This document shows, in pieces, positions 16,802-23,117 of a DNA stretch of 51,431 nucleotides (positions are counted from its first letter, which is position 1; the number at the start of each line of letters is the position of its first letter). A program made the translations under genes and the position numbers. A model generated the notes under the pieces. The model ran no database searches. It saw only the letters and a list, made by a program, of their open reading frames with translations, and was not told the DNA's origin. The DNA comes from a bacterium 1XD21-70 (lineage in GTDB: Bacteria; Bacillota; Clostridia; Lachnospirales; Lachnospiraceae). The stretch lies in contig RAYB01000038.1 in assembly GCA_003669055.1 (NCBI GenBank), forward strand, positions 1 to 51,431, read 5' to 3'.

Positions 16802-17479
16802 TTATTCTGCTTTTAATTCTCTCTTATATTTATAGAATGTATTTCTTGCAAGCCCTATCAGCTTCATGCAATCCGCATCTGACAATGTACCATTAAAATC
16901 CTTGCTATGCTTCTGTATCTGCTTCTTCGCTTCAATAGATTTCTTTGTTGTCAGCTTTGCCCCCTGCCTCTGTCCGATCTGCTTACCGCTTAATCTCGCT
17001 GTTTCTATTCCCTCTTTTGTTCTCTGATGCAAGTCCTGTACTTCTTTCTCCGACTGCTCAAAAGCAAGCCGTATCTGTTCCTTTGCAAGCGACATAAGGT
17101 ACTTATTCACGCCCTCTAAGATAAAGTCAACATTTGTTCCGGTCATTGATATATTGCTTTCTAATGCTTTCTTATATGTGCTTGTGTTGATATGCGGCTC
17201 TTTCAGAAAGACAAGTTCTATGCCTTTATTATATAATTCCTCATACAGACAAAAACCCTCGTCTGCGTTCCTGCTCATTCGTGATACACTATCAAAGATA
17301 ATAGTATCTCCTGCTTTGGCTTTCTTATACAGCTTATTCCATTCTGGTCTGTCCTGCTTTGTTCCTGTATATACTTCCTGTATTATTACAGCCTTATCAT
17401 AACTGCCCTTAATATTTCTAATCTGCCTGTCAATACTCTGCTGTTTTGTACTTATCCGACAATATCCATACATACACAT
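16802..17479 (-). CDS. Serine recombinase of the resolvase/invertase family
   Basis: This small serine recombinase cuts and rejoins DNA through a 5'-phosphoserine. The N-terminal catalytic domain has Y-C-R-I-S10 followed by QSIDRQ, and later DTIIFDSVSRMSRN with the conserved arginines. The C-terminal helix-turn-helix (LSDADCMKLIGLARNTFYKYKREL) is Hin/resolvase-like. About 225 residues is normal for an invertase or resolvase, not for a large phage integrase. The open frame begins at TTG 17485, but the ATG at 17479 has GAAGGGGG 8 bases upstream. Promoter boxes flank its start region. It is one of the few intact genes of this decaying element and may be a resolvase or an invertase. Confidence 0.88.
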   Translation of the reverse strand: MCMYGYCRISTKQQSIDRQIRNIKGSYDKAVIIQEVYTGTKQDRPEWNKLYKKAKAGDTIIFDSVSRMSRNADEGFCLYEELYNKGIELVFLKEPHINTSTYKKALESNISMTGTNVDFILEGVNKYLMSLAKEQIRLAFEQSEKEVQDLHQRTKEGIETARLSGKQIGQRQGAKLTTKKSIEAKKQIQKHSKDFNGTLSDADCMKLIGLARNTFYKYKRELKAE

Positions 17480-17523
17480 AGGCAACGCCCCCTTCTTTCA
17501 GTATCATTTCTATCGTTCATCTG

Positions 17524-17606
17524 TTTTGATACTACTATTTTACCTCTTGTTATTGTTGTTGTCAATAACTTTTGATACTATTTTTATACACATTACTTTT
17601 GATATT
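17524..17606 (-). promoter_or_regulatory. Recombinase promoter flanked by repeated TTTTGATACTA boxes
   Basis: On the minus strand, TTGACA (17560-17565) and TAAAAT (17537-17542) are 17 bases apart. The plus-strand box TTTTGATACTA occurs at 17524-17534 and 17570-17580, on either side of the promoter. A near copy, TTTTGATATT, is at 17597-17606. Such spacing suggests a bound regulator, possibly the recombinase itself. Confidence 0.65.
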
Positions 17607-17622
17607 CATTGCTAAAATGTGA

Positions 17623-17651
17623 TTGATGAATAGACGGACTTATGATATACT
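17623..17651 (+). promoter_or_regulatory. Promoter of the holin-like toxin
   Basis: TTGATG (17623-17628) and TATACT (17646-17651) are separated by 17 bases. This predicts a leader of about 90 bases before the toxin ATG at 17749. Confidence 0.6.
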
Positions 17652-17689
17652 GTGTGACATGGGAAACCATAGAGCCAAAGGCGGCTTAC

Positions 17690-17742
17690 CCCTCTGTTTT
17701 TCGGAGGGTTCAAGTAGCCCTCCAGATGAAAGAAAGGAGGGC
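17690..17742 (+). promoter_or_regulatory. Leader with mutually exclusive hairpins around the toxin ribosome binding site
   Basis: GCCCTCC (17717-17723) is fully complementary to GGAGGGC (17736-17742), the toxin ribosome binding site, and would hide it. The same CCCTCC can instead pair with GGAGGG at 17703-17708. That segment can also pair with CCCTC at 17690-17694. The pairings therefore compete: 1-2 plus 3-4 (site hidden) or 2-3 (site free). This is a clear candidate for translational control of a type I toxin. Confidence 0.65.
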
Positions 17743-17748
17743 GATACA

Positions 17749-17844
17749 ATGTATGTTACATATCCGGATTTAATTCAGATTGGAATACTCATTGTTGCCC
17801 TTGCTAATTTGATTTATCAGGTTTACAAGGGAAAAAAGAAATAG
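17749..17844 (+). CDS. Holin-like type I toxin, 31 residues
   Basis: The peptide MYVTYPDLIQIGILIVALAN has a short polar N-terminus, one transmembrane helix (about residues 8-25) and a lysine-rich end (KGKKK). This matches the family annotated as putative holin-like toxin (Hol_Tox), small type I toxins that damage the membrane when overproduced. The frame is open further upstream (to 17623), but the ATG at 17749 has GGAGGGC at the correct distance. That site lies inside a sequestering hairpin, and a convergent antisense RNA covers the 3' end. All of this supports a type I toxin-antitoxin locus. Unlike most neighbours it carries no lesion. Confidence 0.8.
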   Translation: MYVTYPDLIQIGILIVALANLIYQVYKGKKK

Positions 17845-17937
17845 CCGCCAACTATTCGCAGTAGTTGACGGCACGCCTACATTGTAGGGGATTTTGTCAA
17901 TGATTACTTAAGGGTAGCCGCTTCTATGGCTTTCCCT
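17829..17937 (-). ncRNA. Predicted antisense antitoxin RNA
   Basis: A minus-strand promoter (17945-17973) would start an RNA near 17937. It would end at a terminator hairpin at 17844-17872 (GCCGCCAACT/AGTTGACGGC), which on the minus strand is followed by TATTTCTTTTTTCCC. The roughly 100-base RNA would be complementary to the toxin 3' untranslated region and the last codons. This is the arrangement of TxpA/RatA-type type I systems. The ends are predicted from sequence only. Confidence 0.6.
17911..17937 (+). terminator. Hairpin at the toxin mRNA 3' end and antisense RNA 5' end
   Basis: AGGGTAGCC and GGCTTTCCCT form an imperfect stem around GCTTCTAT. On the plus strand only a weak T-containing tail follows. 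The hairpin could end the toxin transcript, and on the other strand it would be the 5' stem of the antisense RNA. Confidence 0.4.
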
Positions 17938-17944
17938 CTTCTAT

Positions 17945-17973
17945 AATATAGCATAATCCCCAGATAAATTCAA
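17945..17973 (-). promoter_or_regulatory. Promoter of the antisense antitoxin RNA
   Basis: On the minus strand, TTGAAT (17968-17973) and TATATT (17945-17950) are separated by 17 bases. The promoter points toward the toxin gene and lies just past the stop of the 122-residue gene. Confidence 0.65.
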
Positions 17974-17985
17974 GAATAAATTCCG

Positions 17986-18336
17986 TTAATGCAAACCGTT
18001 AGGAAAGTAATAGACTGCTGTCCTTTGTAACTCTACAGGCTTGAAATAATCGTCTGGGTTTTCTCCGACTTCTATCAATTCCTGTCTGCATTGCTCTATC
18101 CTCTGTAAAAGTTCTTCCCGGCTCTCCCCAGTTATCGCCATTACATCATCTAAAGAGAAATACTCATGCTCATTAAATGCAGATGCAAGGCTCATTCTCA
18201 AACCGCTGTAAATGGCTTCCAATGACAAATCATAATTCTGTATGCCATCTTCTATTATTGGCTCTAATTCCGCTCTGGTAACGCCATATTTGCTATAATT
18301 CGCAAGCAGATTATTTATAAGTGTGTCCTTATCCAT
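17986..18336 (-). CDS. Conserved-looking hypothetical protein
   Basis: I do not recognise this acidic, helix-rich protein of about 116 residues. It has the pattern SREELLQRIEQCRQELIE in the second half and no membrane segment or cysteine motif. The open frame extends to ATG 18354, but the ATG at 18336 has GGAGGT about 10 bases upstream, overlapping the end of the preceding small gene, and is the more likely start. It lies last in a run of small minus-strand genes of the decaying element, directly before the antisense antitoxin promoter. Function unknown. Confidence 0.6.
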   Translation of the reverse strand: MDKDTLINNLLANYSKYGVTRAELEPIIEDGIQNYDLSLEAIYSGLRMSLASAFNEHEYFSLDDVMAITGESREELLQRIEQCRQELIEVGENPDDYFKPVELQRTAVYYFPNGLH

Positions 18337-18344
18337 AATGTGAT

Positions 18345-18503
18345 CTACCTCCATTTTCCGCTTGCATAGTCGCTAATAATTTCACGCCTTGCCCGCTCGT
18401 TCCCTATTCTTTTTGCCGATTTTACAGCCATTTCTTCCGCCGTCAGTGTTTGGCGGTCTTTATGTTCCTGCTGCCTTCGCGCTGTACCATTCTTATTATC
18501 CAT
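18345..18503 (-). CDS. Small basic hypothetical protein, 52 residues
   Basis: This short gene encodes 52 residues beginning MDNKNGTARRQQEHKDRQTL and ending SDYASGKWR. It is rich in charged residues, has many arginines and is probably helical. GAGG lies a few bases before the ATG. Its stop overlaps the ribosome binding site of the next gene, and the previous gene ends 10 bases upstream, so it fits a compact operon. I do not recognise the family. The coding call rests on the start signal and the tight packing. Confidence 0.55.
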   Translation of the reverse strand: MDNKNGTARRQQEHKDRQTLTAEEMAVKSAKRIGNERARREIISDYASGKWR

Positions 18504-18513
18504 AATCCTCCCC

Positions 18514-18793
18514 CTATACTGCTATTGCTCGCCCATCTATAGAAATAAACTTTTGCGGTGTCCGTCCAATCAGCGTTACTTGATATGACGTTCTACTTGT
18601 CTGTATCACTTGTAAATCAATAAATTCTCCTATCCGGTATTCTTCCGGCATTGATACCATCAGCCGCCCCTGCTCGTCACTATTTAGCCATAATTGAAAA
18701 ATTAAGTGTTTATCTTCAATATCTAAAATCCGATGCGCCTTAATTCCGTTCTGATTGCGTAAAGCCTGTTGTCTGAATATGTTTGTATTCCAT
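18514..18793 (-). pseudogene. Small hypothetical gene with an early frameshift
   Basis: A frame of about 90 codons ends at the TAG at 18514. It includes the plausible sequences NGIKAHRILDIEDKHLIF and RIGEFIDLQVIQTS, but it has no start codon of its own. The only ATG with a good GGAGG at the right distance (18793) reads in another frame and stops after 16 codons. I infer a one- or two-base indel in the first codons that separated the start from the body. The protein family is not recognised. An internal ATG start giving about 48 residues is possible but lacks a ribosome binding site. Confidence 0.55.
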
Positions 18794-18882
18794 AATATTT
18801 TACCTCCCTACCTAATCGAAAATGGTTTATTTTTGAATGTGTTTTCAGTCAACCGCCTATTGTGTAGCTTTGCCTGTTCGTC

Positions 18883-19200
18883 CTACTCCTTGTGGTATCT
18901 CTCCCGGTACTGCTGGTATAATTCCGGGGATTCTTTAGCAAATTTTGATAATTCTCTCAATGTTCCCCTTTCGCCGCTATCTGATTTCCGCTTGAATGTT
19001 TCATAGGTCATAGTTTCGCTTTCCTCCTGCTCATTGATATTTACTGCCTTAATGCGTCCACTTCTGATACCCATATCATAATCAAAGACTGCTGCCCGAT
19101 CTGCTTAATTCAATGCAGAAAAGGCTTTCTCTCGCTCCGGGCTATTCCTCGGTGTGCTAAATACTTTGTTGTGTAGCTTTGCTATTCGTGTGTAGTCCAT
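18883..19200 (-). pseudogene. Hypothetical gene interrupted by an in-frame TAA
   Basis: With GAGG 9 bases upstream, the frame starts at ATG 19200 (MDYTRIAKLHNKVFSTPRNS) and meets TAA at 19105-19107. It then continues in the same frame (ADRAAVFDYDMGIRSGRIKA) to TAG at 18883. The sequence on both sides of the stop reads as one protein of about 105 residues. The missing codon would fit glutamine (CAA to TAA). The second half could restart at an internal ATG (19011 or 19074). I do not know the family. The lesion matches others in this element. Confidence 0.6.
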
Positions 19201-19251
19201 TTTCTTATACCTCATTCTTTCTTTATGAAAATTTTTATTATTACCTTAAAA

Positions 19252-19512
19252 TCACTTATCCGGCATATATGCAATCGGATAGCCTTTCACTTCCAATTTA
19301 TAAAACCGCTTTAAATCGTCTGACATACGTCTTTTCAGTAACGACATTTCAGGATAGATTCTTCTAAGCGTTGCACGCACTATGTATAAGTGGAGATTGT
19401 ATTTTTCACATATCATAGTGCAGATTTCAGTTTCAAGAACATAGCCCTGCTTCCCAACCACGCTTAAAACCTCATTTTACAAGATTTCTTCAACATATTC
19501 TTTAAAACTCAT
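19252..19512 (-). pseudogene. Hypothetical gene interrupted by an early in-frame TAA
   Basis: The frame starts at ATG 19512, with GGAGGG 6 bases upstream, and reads MSFKEYVEEIL. It meets TAA at 19477-19479, then continues in frame NEVLSVVGKQGYVLETEICT to the stop at 19252. The remaining 69 codons can be read from a GTG at 19461, but that start has no ribosome binding site. The start overlaps the probable true end of the upstream terminase-like gene by 11 bases, showing former translational coupling. I do not recognise the family; the end is basic and helical. Confidence 0.6.
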
Positions 19513-20039
19513 TTTCTCCCTCCTCATAATCCAGTTTTATTCCCAACTGTGGCAAATCTTCACTCTGTAGCGTTGCAGGCTCTCCCAGTTTCGGCAGCAG
19601 TCAGAATACGCTTTGTTTCTTTGTTTGGTATGCTTTCTTCAATACTAATAGCGTCTTTATAAGACAACCAATTTTTCATTAAGAAAATGCCGCTCGGAGG
19701 GCTTATTTTGCCGCCTAACATGGCTTGCTCAATAAATGCTCCTATAAACGCTTTTGCCGATTGTATCAGTTCTCGACACTTTTCACTGCATCCAGTTCCG
19801 TTATTCCAGTTAAAAAGCGTTGTCCTGCTGATATGCAGTGCCATACAGAGAGATTCAATGCCTGGACGAATGCTTGATTGCTGACAGAATGAAAAATATT
19901 CATCAATCCGCTGTTTGATTTCCTCGCCTGTTTCCGGCTTTCCTCTGTCATGTAATTGCTTCAACGATGTGACAAGTTCCTGCACTGTTGACGGTTCCAT
20001 ATCGTCAATCTGCCCTTGTGGATAACTGTTTCTTCCCAT
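19502..20039 (-). pseudogene. Terminase-small-subunit-like DNA-packaging protein, frameshifted near its end
   Basis: The main frame (stop at 19560) shows a helix-turn-helix (SLCMALHISRTTLFNWNNG), then FIGAFIEQAMLGGKISPPSG and FLMKNWLSYKDAISIEE. This pattern resembles small terminase or DNA-packaging proteins of Firmicute phages and related elements. After KETKRILTA the frame becomes unlike the family. A neighbouring frame instead reads LPKLGEPATLQSEDLPQLG and GIKLDYEEGENEF, ending at 19502-19504 where it overlaps the next ATG. A one-base change near 19600 therefore moved the reading frame. Start: ATG 20039, with AGAGG upstream; the open frame also extends to TTG 20072. Homology is by pattern only. 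Confidence 0.6.
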
Positions 20040-20092
20040 ATTTTTACCTCTTTTCCGCTGATTTTCAGCCAATTATTTTTCTTTTTATGATG

Positions 20093-20299
20093 TTAAAATA
20101 GTTGATACGTTTCTGAATATTCGTTCCGTTCCTGCGGATATGCTCTGATGTGTCTTTCAAAATCTTCCTGCATGACAGAAAGCATATGATTTCTCTGCTC
20201 TATCGTCCTGATTCTTGAAATTGGCTCTCTGTATCTGTGATAAAACATCGCCACTTCACAACTACACTTTGGAACATCTGCCAACTGAATAATACCCAT
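20093..20299 (-). CDS. Small hypothetical protein, 68 residues
   Basis: This 68-residue protein begins MGIIQLADVPKCSCEVAMFY and contains a C-S-C pair followed by a charged helical part. GAGG lies about 8 bases before the ATG. It is the first gene of the minus-strand run of the decaying element and shows no lesion. I do not recognise the family. The position upstream of the terminase-like gene suggests a phage- or element-specific accessory role, which is only inference. Confidence 0.5.
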   Translation of the reverse strand: MGIIQLADVPKCSCEVAMFYHRYREPISRIRTIEQRNHMLSVMQEDFERHIRAYPQERNEYSETYQLF

Positions 20300-20528
20300 A
20301 ATATGTTTTCCTCTCTTTCTGAAATTCCGTTACAAAAACCGTAAAATTGCTTACATTCATTTTGCACACTTCAATTTACTAAAGTGCTTGAAACCGTTGA
20401 TTTTACTCAATGTCATTAACTTAAGGAATTTTTTACATTTAAAATTGTAAAAGGTTCCTTTTTTCTGTATTTTTACTGTATAATAGAAGCAGATAACTGA
20501 TGTTTTTCTTTTAAAGGCAGGTGATTTT

Positions 20529-21399
20529 ATGAAAGACTCTCAAAAACGTACCTGTTGTGATATCAGTTTGATCCATCAGGATGAATTCCATGATTTCTGC
20601 AGAAATGGGAATCCGTCCTCTTTTATAAGGAACAGAAAAATGCCGCTGAAGGATCTTATGTTCACCATGACCAACCGGAGGGGGATTACTTTGAGCCTGG
20701 AACTACGAAATTATATGAAGACCGCACATCCGGGAATGGAAATATCAAAGCCCGGCTATCTGAAGCAGCGCATGGAGCTGAACCCACTGGCTTTTTATGA
20801 GTTTTACCGCCATCATAACAGGAACTTTTACGCGGAACCCGGATTCTCTACCTTCCACGGATATCTGGTCCTTGCCGCGGACGGCTCAGGGATCAATATC
20901 CCTACTACGAAGGAGACCCTGGAAGAATTCGGGACATCCCACAAATCTGCCACCGGAACCCTTTGGCTGCCAGCAGATAGCCGAACTGTACCATATGAGA
21001 TGGGGGATTGAAACGGCATATGAGACACTCAAAGACCGCCTGCAGATAGAGAATTTTACAGGGACCAAGCCGATCCTGCTGCAGGATATATATAGCACAA
21101 TCTATATCAGCAACCTTGCGGAGGACATCATCCGTGATGCCGAGGCGGAATTGGACGAAAAAGAAAGCCACCGGAAACATAAGATGATGATAAACCGGAC
21201 ATTGAGCATTGGGATACTGAAAAATGACCTGATCTATATCCTGTTGGAAACGGACGCGCGGAAACAGGATGAACTGTTCCAGCAGATTTATGAGGACATC
21301 AGCAAGAATCTGGTTCCAATAAGACCAGACCGCCATTACCACCGGACAAAGGGGCAGCTTGCGGGGAAATATTCAAATACGCATAAAAGAGCTTATTGA
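20529..21399 (+). pseudogene. IS4-family transposase with internal deletion and frameshift
   Basis: The first frame (20529-21011) has the N-terminal domain, ending in VLAADGSGINIPTTKE with the first catalytic aspartate, then GTSHKSATG. The second frame (through 21399) has the C-terminal part, IETAYETLKDRLQIENFTG, which carries the Y-x2-K/R-x3-E-x6-K signature, and a helical tail. The section normally in between, with the second catalytic aspartate, is missing, and the two parts lie in different frames. The protein cannot be an active transposase. A ribosome binding site (AGGCAGGTG) precedes the first ATG. Confidence 0.8.
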
Positions 21400-21482
21400 G
21401 CAGAAAAGTTATAGAACATGAGCACGTCCTGAATGATAAATATAGTAGAATGGTATCAAATATTAGAATTAATTTTCCAAAA

Positions 21483-21535
21483 CAATACCGGATGTCCTTT
21501 ACCCCCTGAATGGGGGTAAAGGACATCCGGTATTG
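21483..21535 (+). terminator. Terminator at the end of the IS element
   Basis: Perfect 24-base arms (21483-21506 and 21512-21535) flank a 5-base loop (TGAAT) and are followed by CTTTTTCTT. It lies between the transposase end and the right inverted repeat of the IS. Confidence 0.85.
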
Positions 21536-21610
21536 CTTTTTCTTAAGTTAATGACATTGTGAAAATACTGGACTTTCAAGGGTTTCACTAATTTCATTAT
21601 TCTTCTTGTA

Positions 21611-21628
21611 ATTAACGCTTGCTGAACT
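21611..21628 (+). repeat. 18-bp direct repeat, right copy (possible attachment remnant)
   Basis: Exact copy of the sequence at 15746-15763, in the same orientation, about 130 bases from the end of the first integrase gene. It may mark the junction between the decaying element and the Tn1549-like element. Confidence 0.6.
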
Positions 21629-21759
21629 GCGGAGCCCTACGTGCGGACTTGAGGCCGTACTGAAATTCTCTTAGCGCCGTTTTTCCTTGATTTTACGGGC
21701 TTTCCCGGCTTTTCATTGTTCAGTTATCCTATGTGGGGACCACGAAAAATAGCAATTTT

Positions 21760-22971
21760 TCAATCATCCGTGGCCTGACGAAAAGCGCCATTTACCACGC
21801 CAAACAACTCCTCTGGCTTATTATACTTCACCTTTGCGTAGATGTCCATAGTTGTTTTGCTGTTTTCATGCCCTGCAAGGTACTGGACAGTCTTAGGGTC
21901 AACCCCGGAATACAGCAGGTTGGTGATATAGGTGTGACGCAGCAAATGTGGTGTCACATGGAAATCCAGTGTATACTGAATCTTGGGATTATTTTTCTGC
22001 GTCATCCCCAGTGACGGTGTGACGGTGTACTTGATGCTCTGCCCATTTACATATTTATAATAGTTACGCGCCTGAGTAGAGCGGACCACCACATACTGCC
22101 ATACCCTTTGAAACTGTGAAGCGGATAACGCCTCCCCGTTGCTGTCGCAAATCACATATTCCGAAACAGAGGTTTCTTTGACTTCCCGCAGGCAATCTAC
22201 CAAGCACTTGGGAATTGGTATGTCCCTCCGGGCTGCTTTCGTTTTTAATGTGGTGGAAATCACCGGTCGGTTATGTTCTGTGCGCCATGCTCGCCTTACA
22301 GATATGTAGGGAGTAGGTTCGTCCAGGAATACACAGTCCCATTGCAATGCAAGGATTTCTTCCCGACGTAGACCGGAATACAATCCAAGCACAATAAATA
22401 AGTGGGGAGGAAGTCCTTTGACCGTATCCAAAAGCACCTCTACCTGCTGATCTGTCAATGCCTCTTTCTTTTTCGCGGCCTTGCCACCCTTTCCCGATAT
22501 GCCCACACAAGGGTTGCATTGAAGTATTCGGCTGCGCTCTGCCGAGTAAAAAACGCATTTGAGGAGCATATTCACCTTACTGTATAATCCCTCTGATTTT
22601 TTCGACAGCGGTACAAGCGCCAGCCGAATATCATCCGCTGTGACTTCCTCCATATACATCTCCCCCAGGGGCTTGATGATATAGTTCTTCATATCAGCGG
22701 TATAACCTCTCAATGTAGCAGCGGTCACTTTGGCAGACTGCATCAGCAGCCACTTCTCGCAATACTCAGCTACTGTTGGATGCTGCCGATGAAAGACAAT
22801 CTCCTCCACCTGCCGCCGCGCTTCTAATTGTTTCTCATATAGTTCTTCGCAAGTGGCAGCATACAAACTCACCTGCTTGCCATCTGCATCCATAATCCGG
22901 GTTCTGTAATATTGGATTCCTTTTAACATGATGGTTCCGTACTTTGGAATCTCAGTTTTCTTTTTAGCCAT
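21760..22971 (-). CDS. Tyrosine recombinase/integrase, first of two tandem copies
   Basis: This 403-residue site-specific integrase of the Tn916/Tn1549 type has an N-terminal arm-binding part and a SAM-like core-binding domain (about residues 65-165). The catalytic domain has Arg in YSGLRREEI (about residue 210), H342-L-L-R345, H368 in AGHENSK, and nucleophile Y378 in MDIY. All catalytic residues are present. It lies outermost at the element end and is read after the second integrase, 146 bases away. The two proteins are close paralogues over their whole length. Whether both are needed for integration or one is a relic cannot be decided from sequence. Confidence 0.93.
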   Translation of the reverse strand: MAKKKTEIPKYGTIMLKGIQYYRTRIMDADGKQVSLYAATCEELYEKQLEARRQVEEIVFHRQHPTVAEYCEKWLLMQSAKVTAATLRGYTADMKNYIIKPLGEMYMEEVTADDIRLALVPLSKKSEGLYSKVNMLLKCVFYSAERSRILQCNPCVGISGKGGKAAKKKEALTDQQVEVLLDTVKGLPPHLFIVLGLYSGLRREEILALQWDCVFLDEPTPYISVRRAWRTEHNRPVISTTLKTKAARRDIPIPKCLVDCLREVKETSVSEYVICDSNGEALSASQFQRVWQYVVVRSTQARNYYKYVNGQSIKYTVTPSLGMTQKNNPKIQYTLDFHVTPHLLRHTYITNLLYSGVDPKTVQYLAGHENSKTTMDIYAKVKYNKPEELFGVVNGAFRQATDD

Positions 22972-23068
22972 TTTGGACCTTCCTTTCCTGAAATGTGCGG
23001 CCTATGTACCTACACTCCCTTTTTATCAGAAAGTCCCAATTTAATCAAAGATACGGCCAGCGTAAAGC

Positions 23069-23098
23069 AAAGAGCGAGACATCCTTGCCTCGCTCTTT
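23069..23098 (-). terminator. Terminator between the two integrase genes
   Basis: The arms AAAGAGCGAG (23069-23078) and CTCGCTCTTT (23089-23098) are perfect complements. They lie 20 bases past the stop of the second integrase, with a short T-rich tail on the minus strand. Confidence 0.6.
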
Positions 23099-23117
23099 CT
23101 GTGTTTTCTGTTTTATC

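Larger units (their letters stand above)
20408..21559 (+). mobile_element. IS4-type insertion sequence, defective
   Basis: Inverted ends CAATGTCATTAACTTAAG (20408-20425) and its complement (21542-21559) enclose a transposase remnant and a strong terminator. The element is about 1.15 kb, short for this family because the transposase has an internal deletion. The flanks TGATTTTACT and TGAAAATACT agree at 7 of 10 positions, so a decayed target duplication is possible but not proven. Confidence 0.75.
15746..21628. mobile_element. Decaying mobile element (phage- or satellite-like remnant)
   Basis: The segment is bounded by the 18-bp direct repeat. It holds, mainly on the minus strand, a sigma-like gene, a serine recombinase, several small genes, a terminase-small-subunit-like gene and an IS4-type insertion. 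At least five genes carry lesions: TAA codons at 16532, 19105 and 19477, and frameshifts in 18514-18793 and near 19600. Base composition is AT-rich compared with the host on the left. The precise ends are inferred, not proven. Confidence 0.5.

Noticed and set aside
16532-19479. Genetic code change with TAA read as glutamine
   Set aside because: Neighbouring intact genes of the element end at TAA followed by a terminator, and frameshifts in the same element point to decay.
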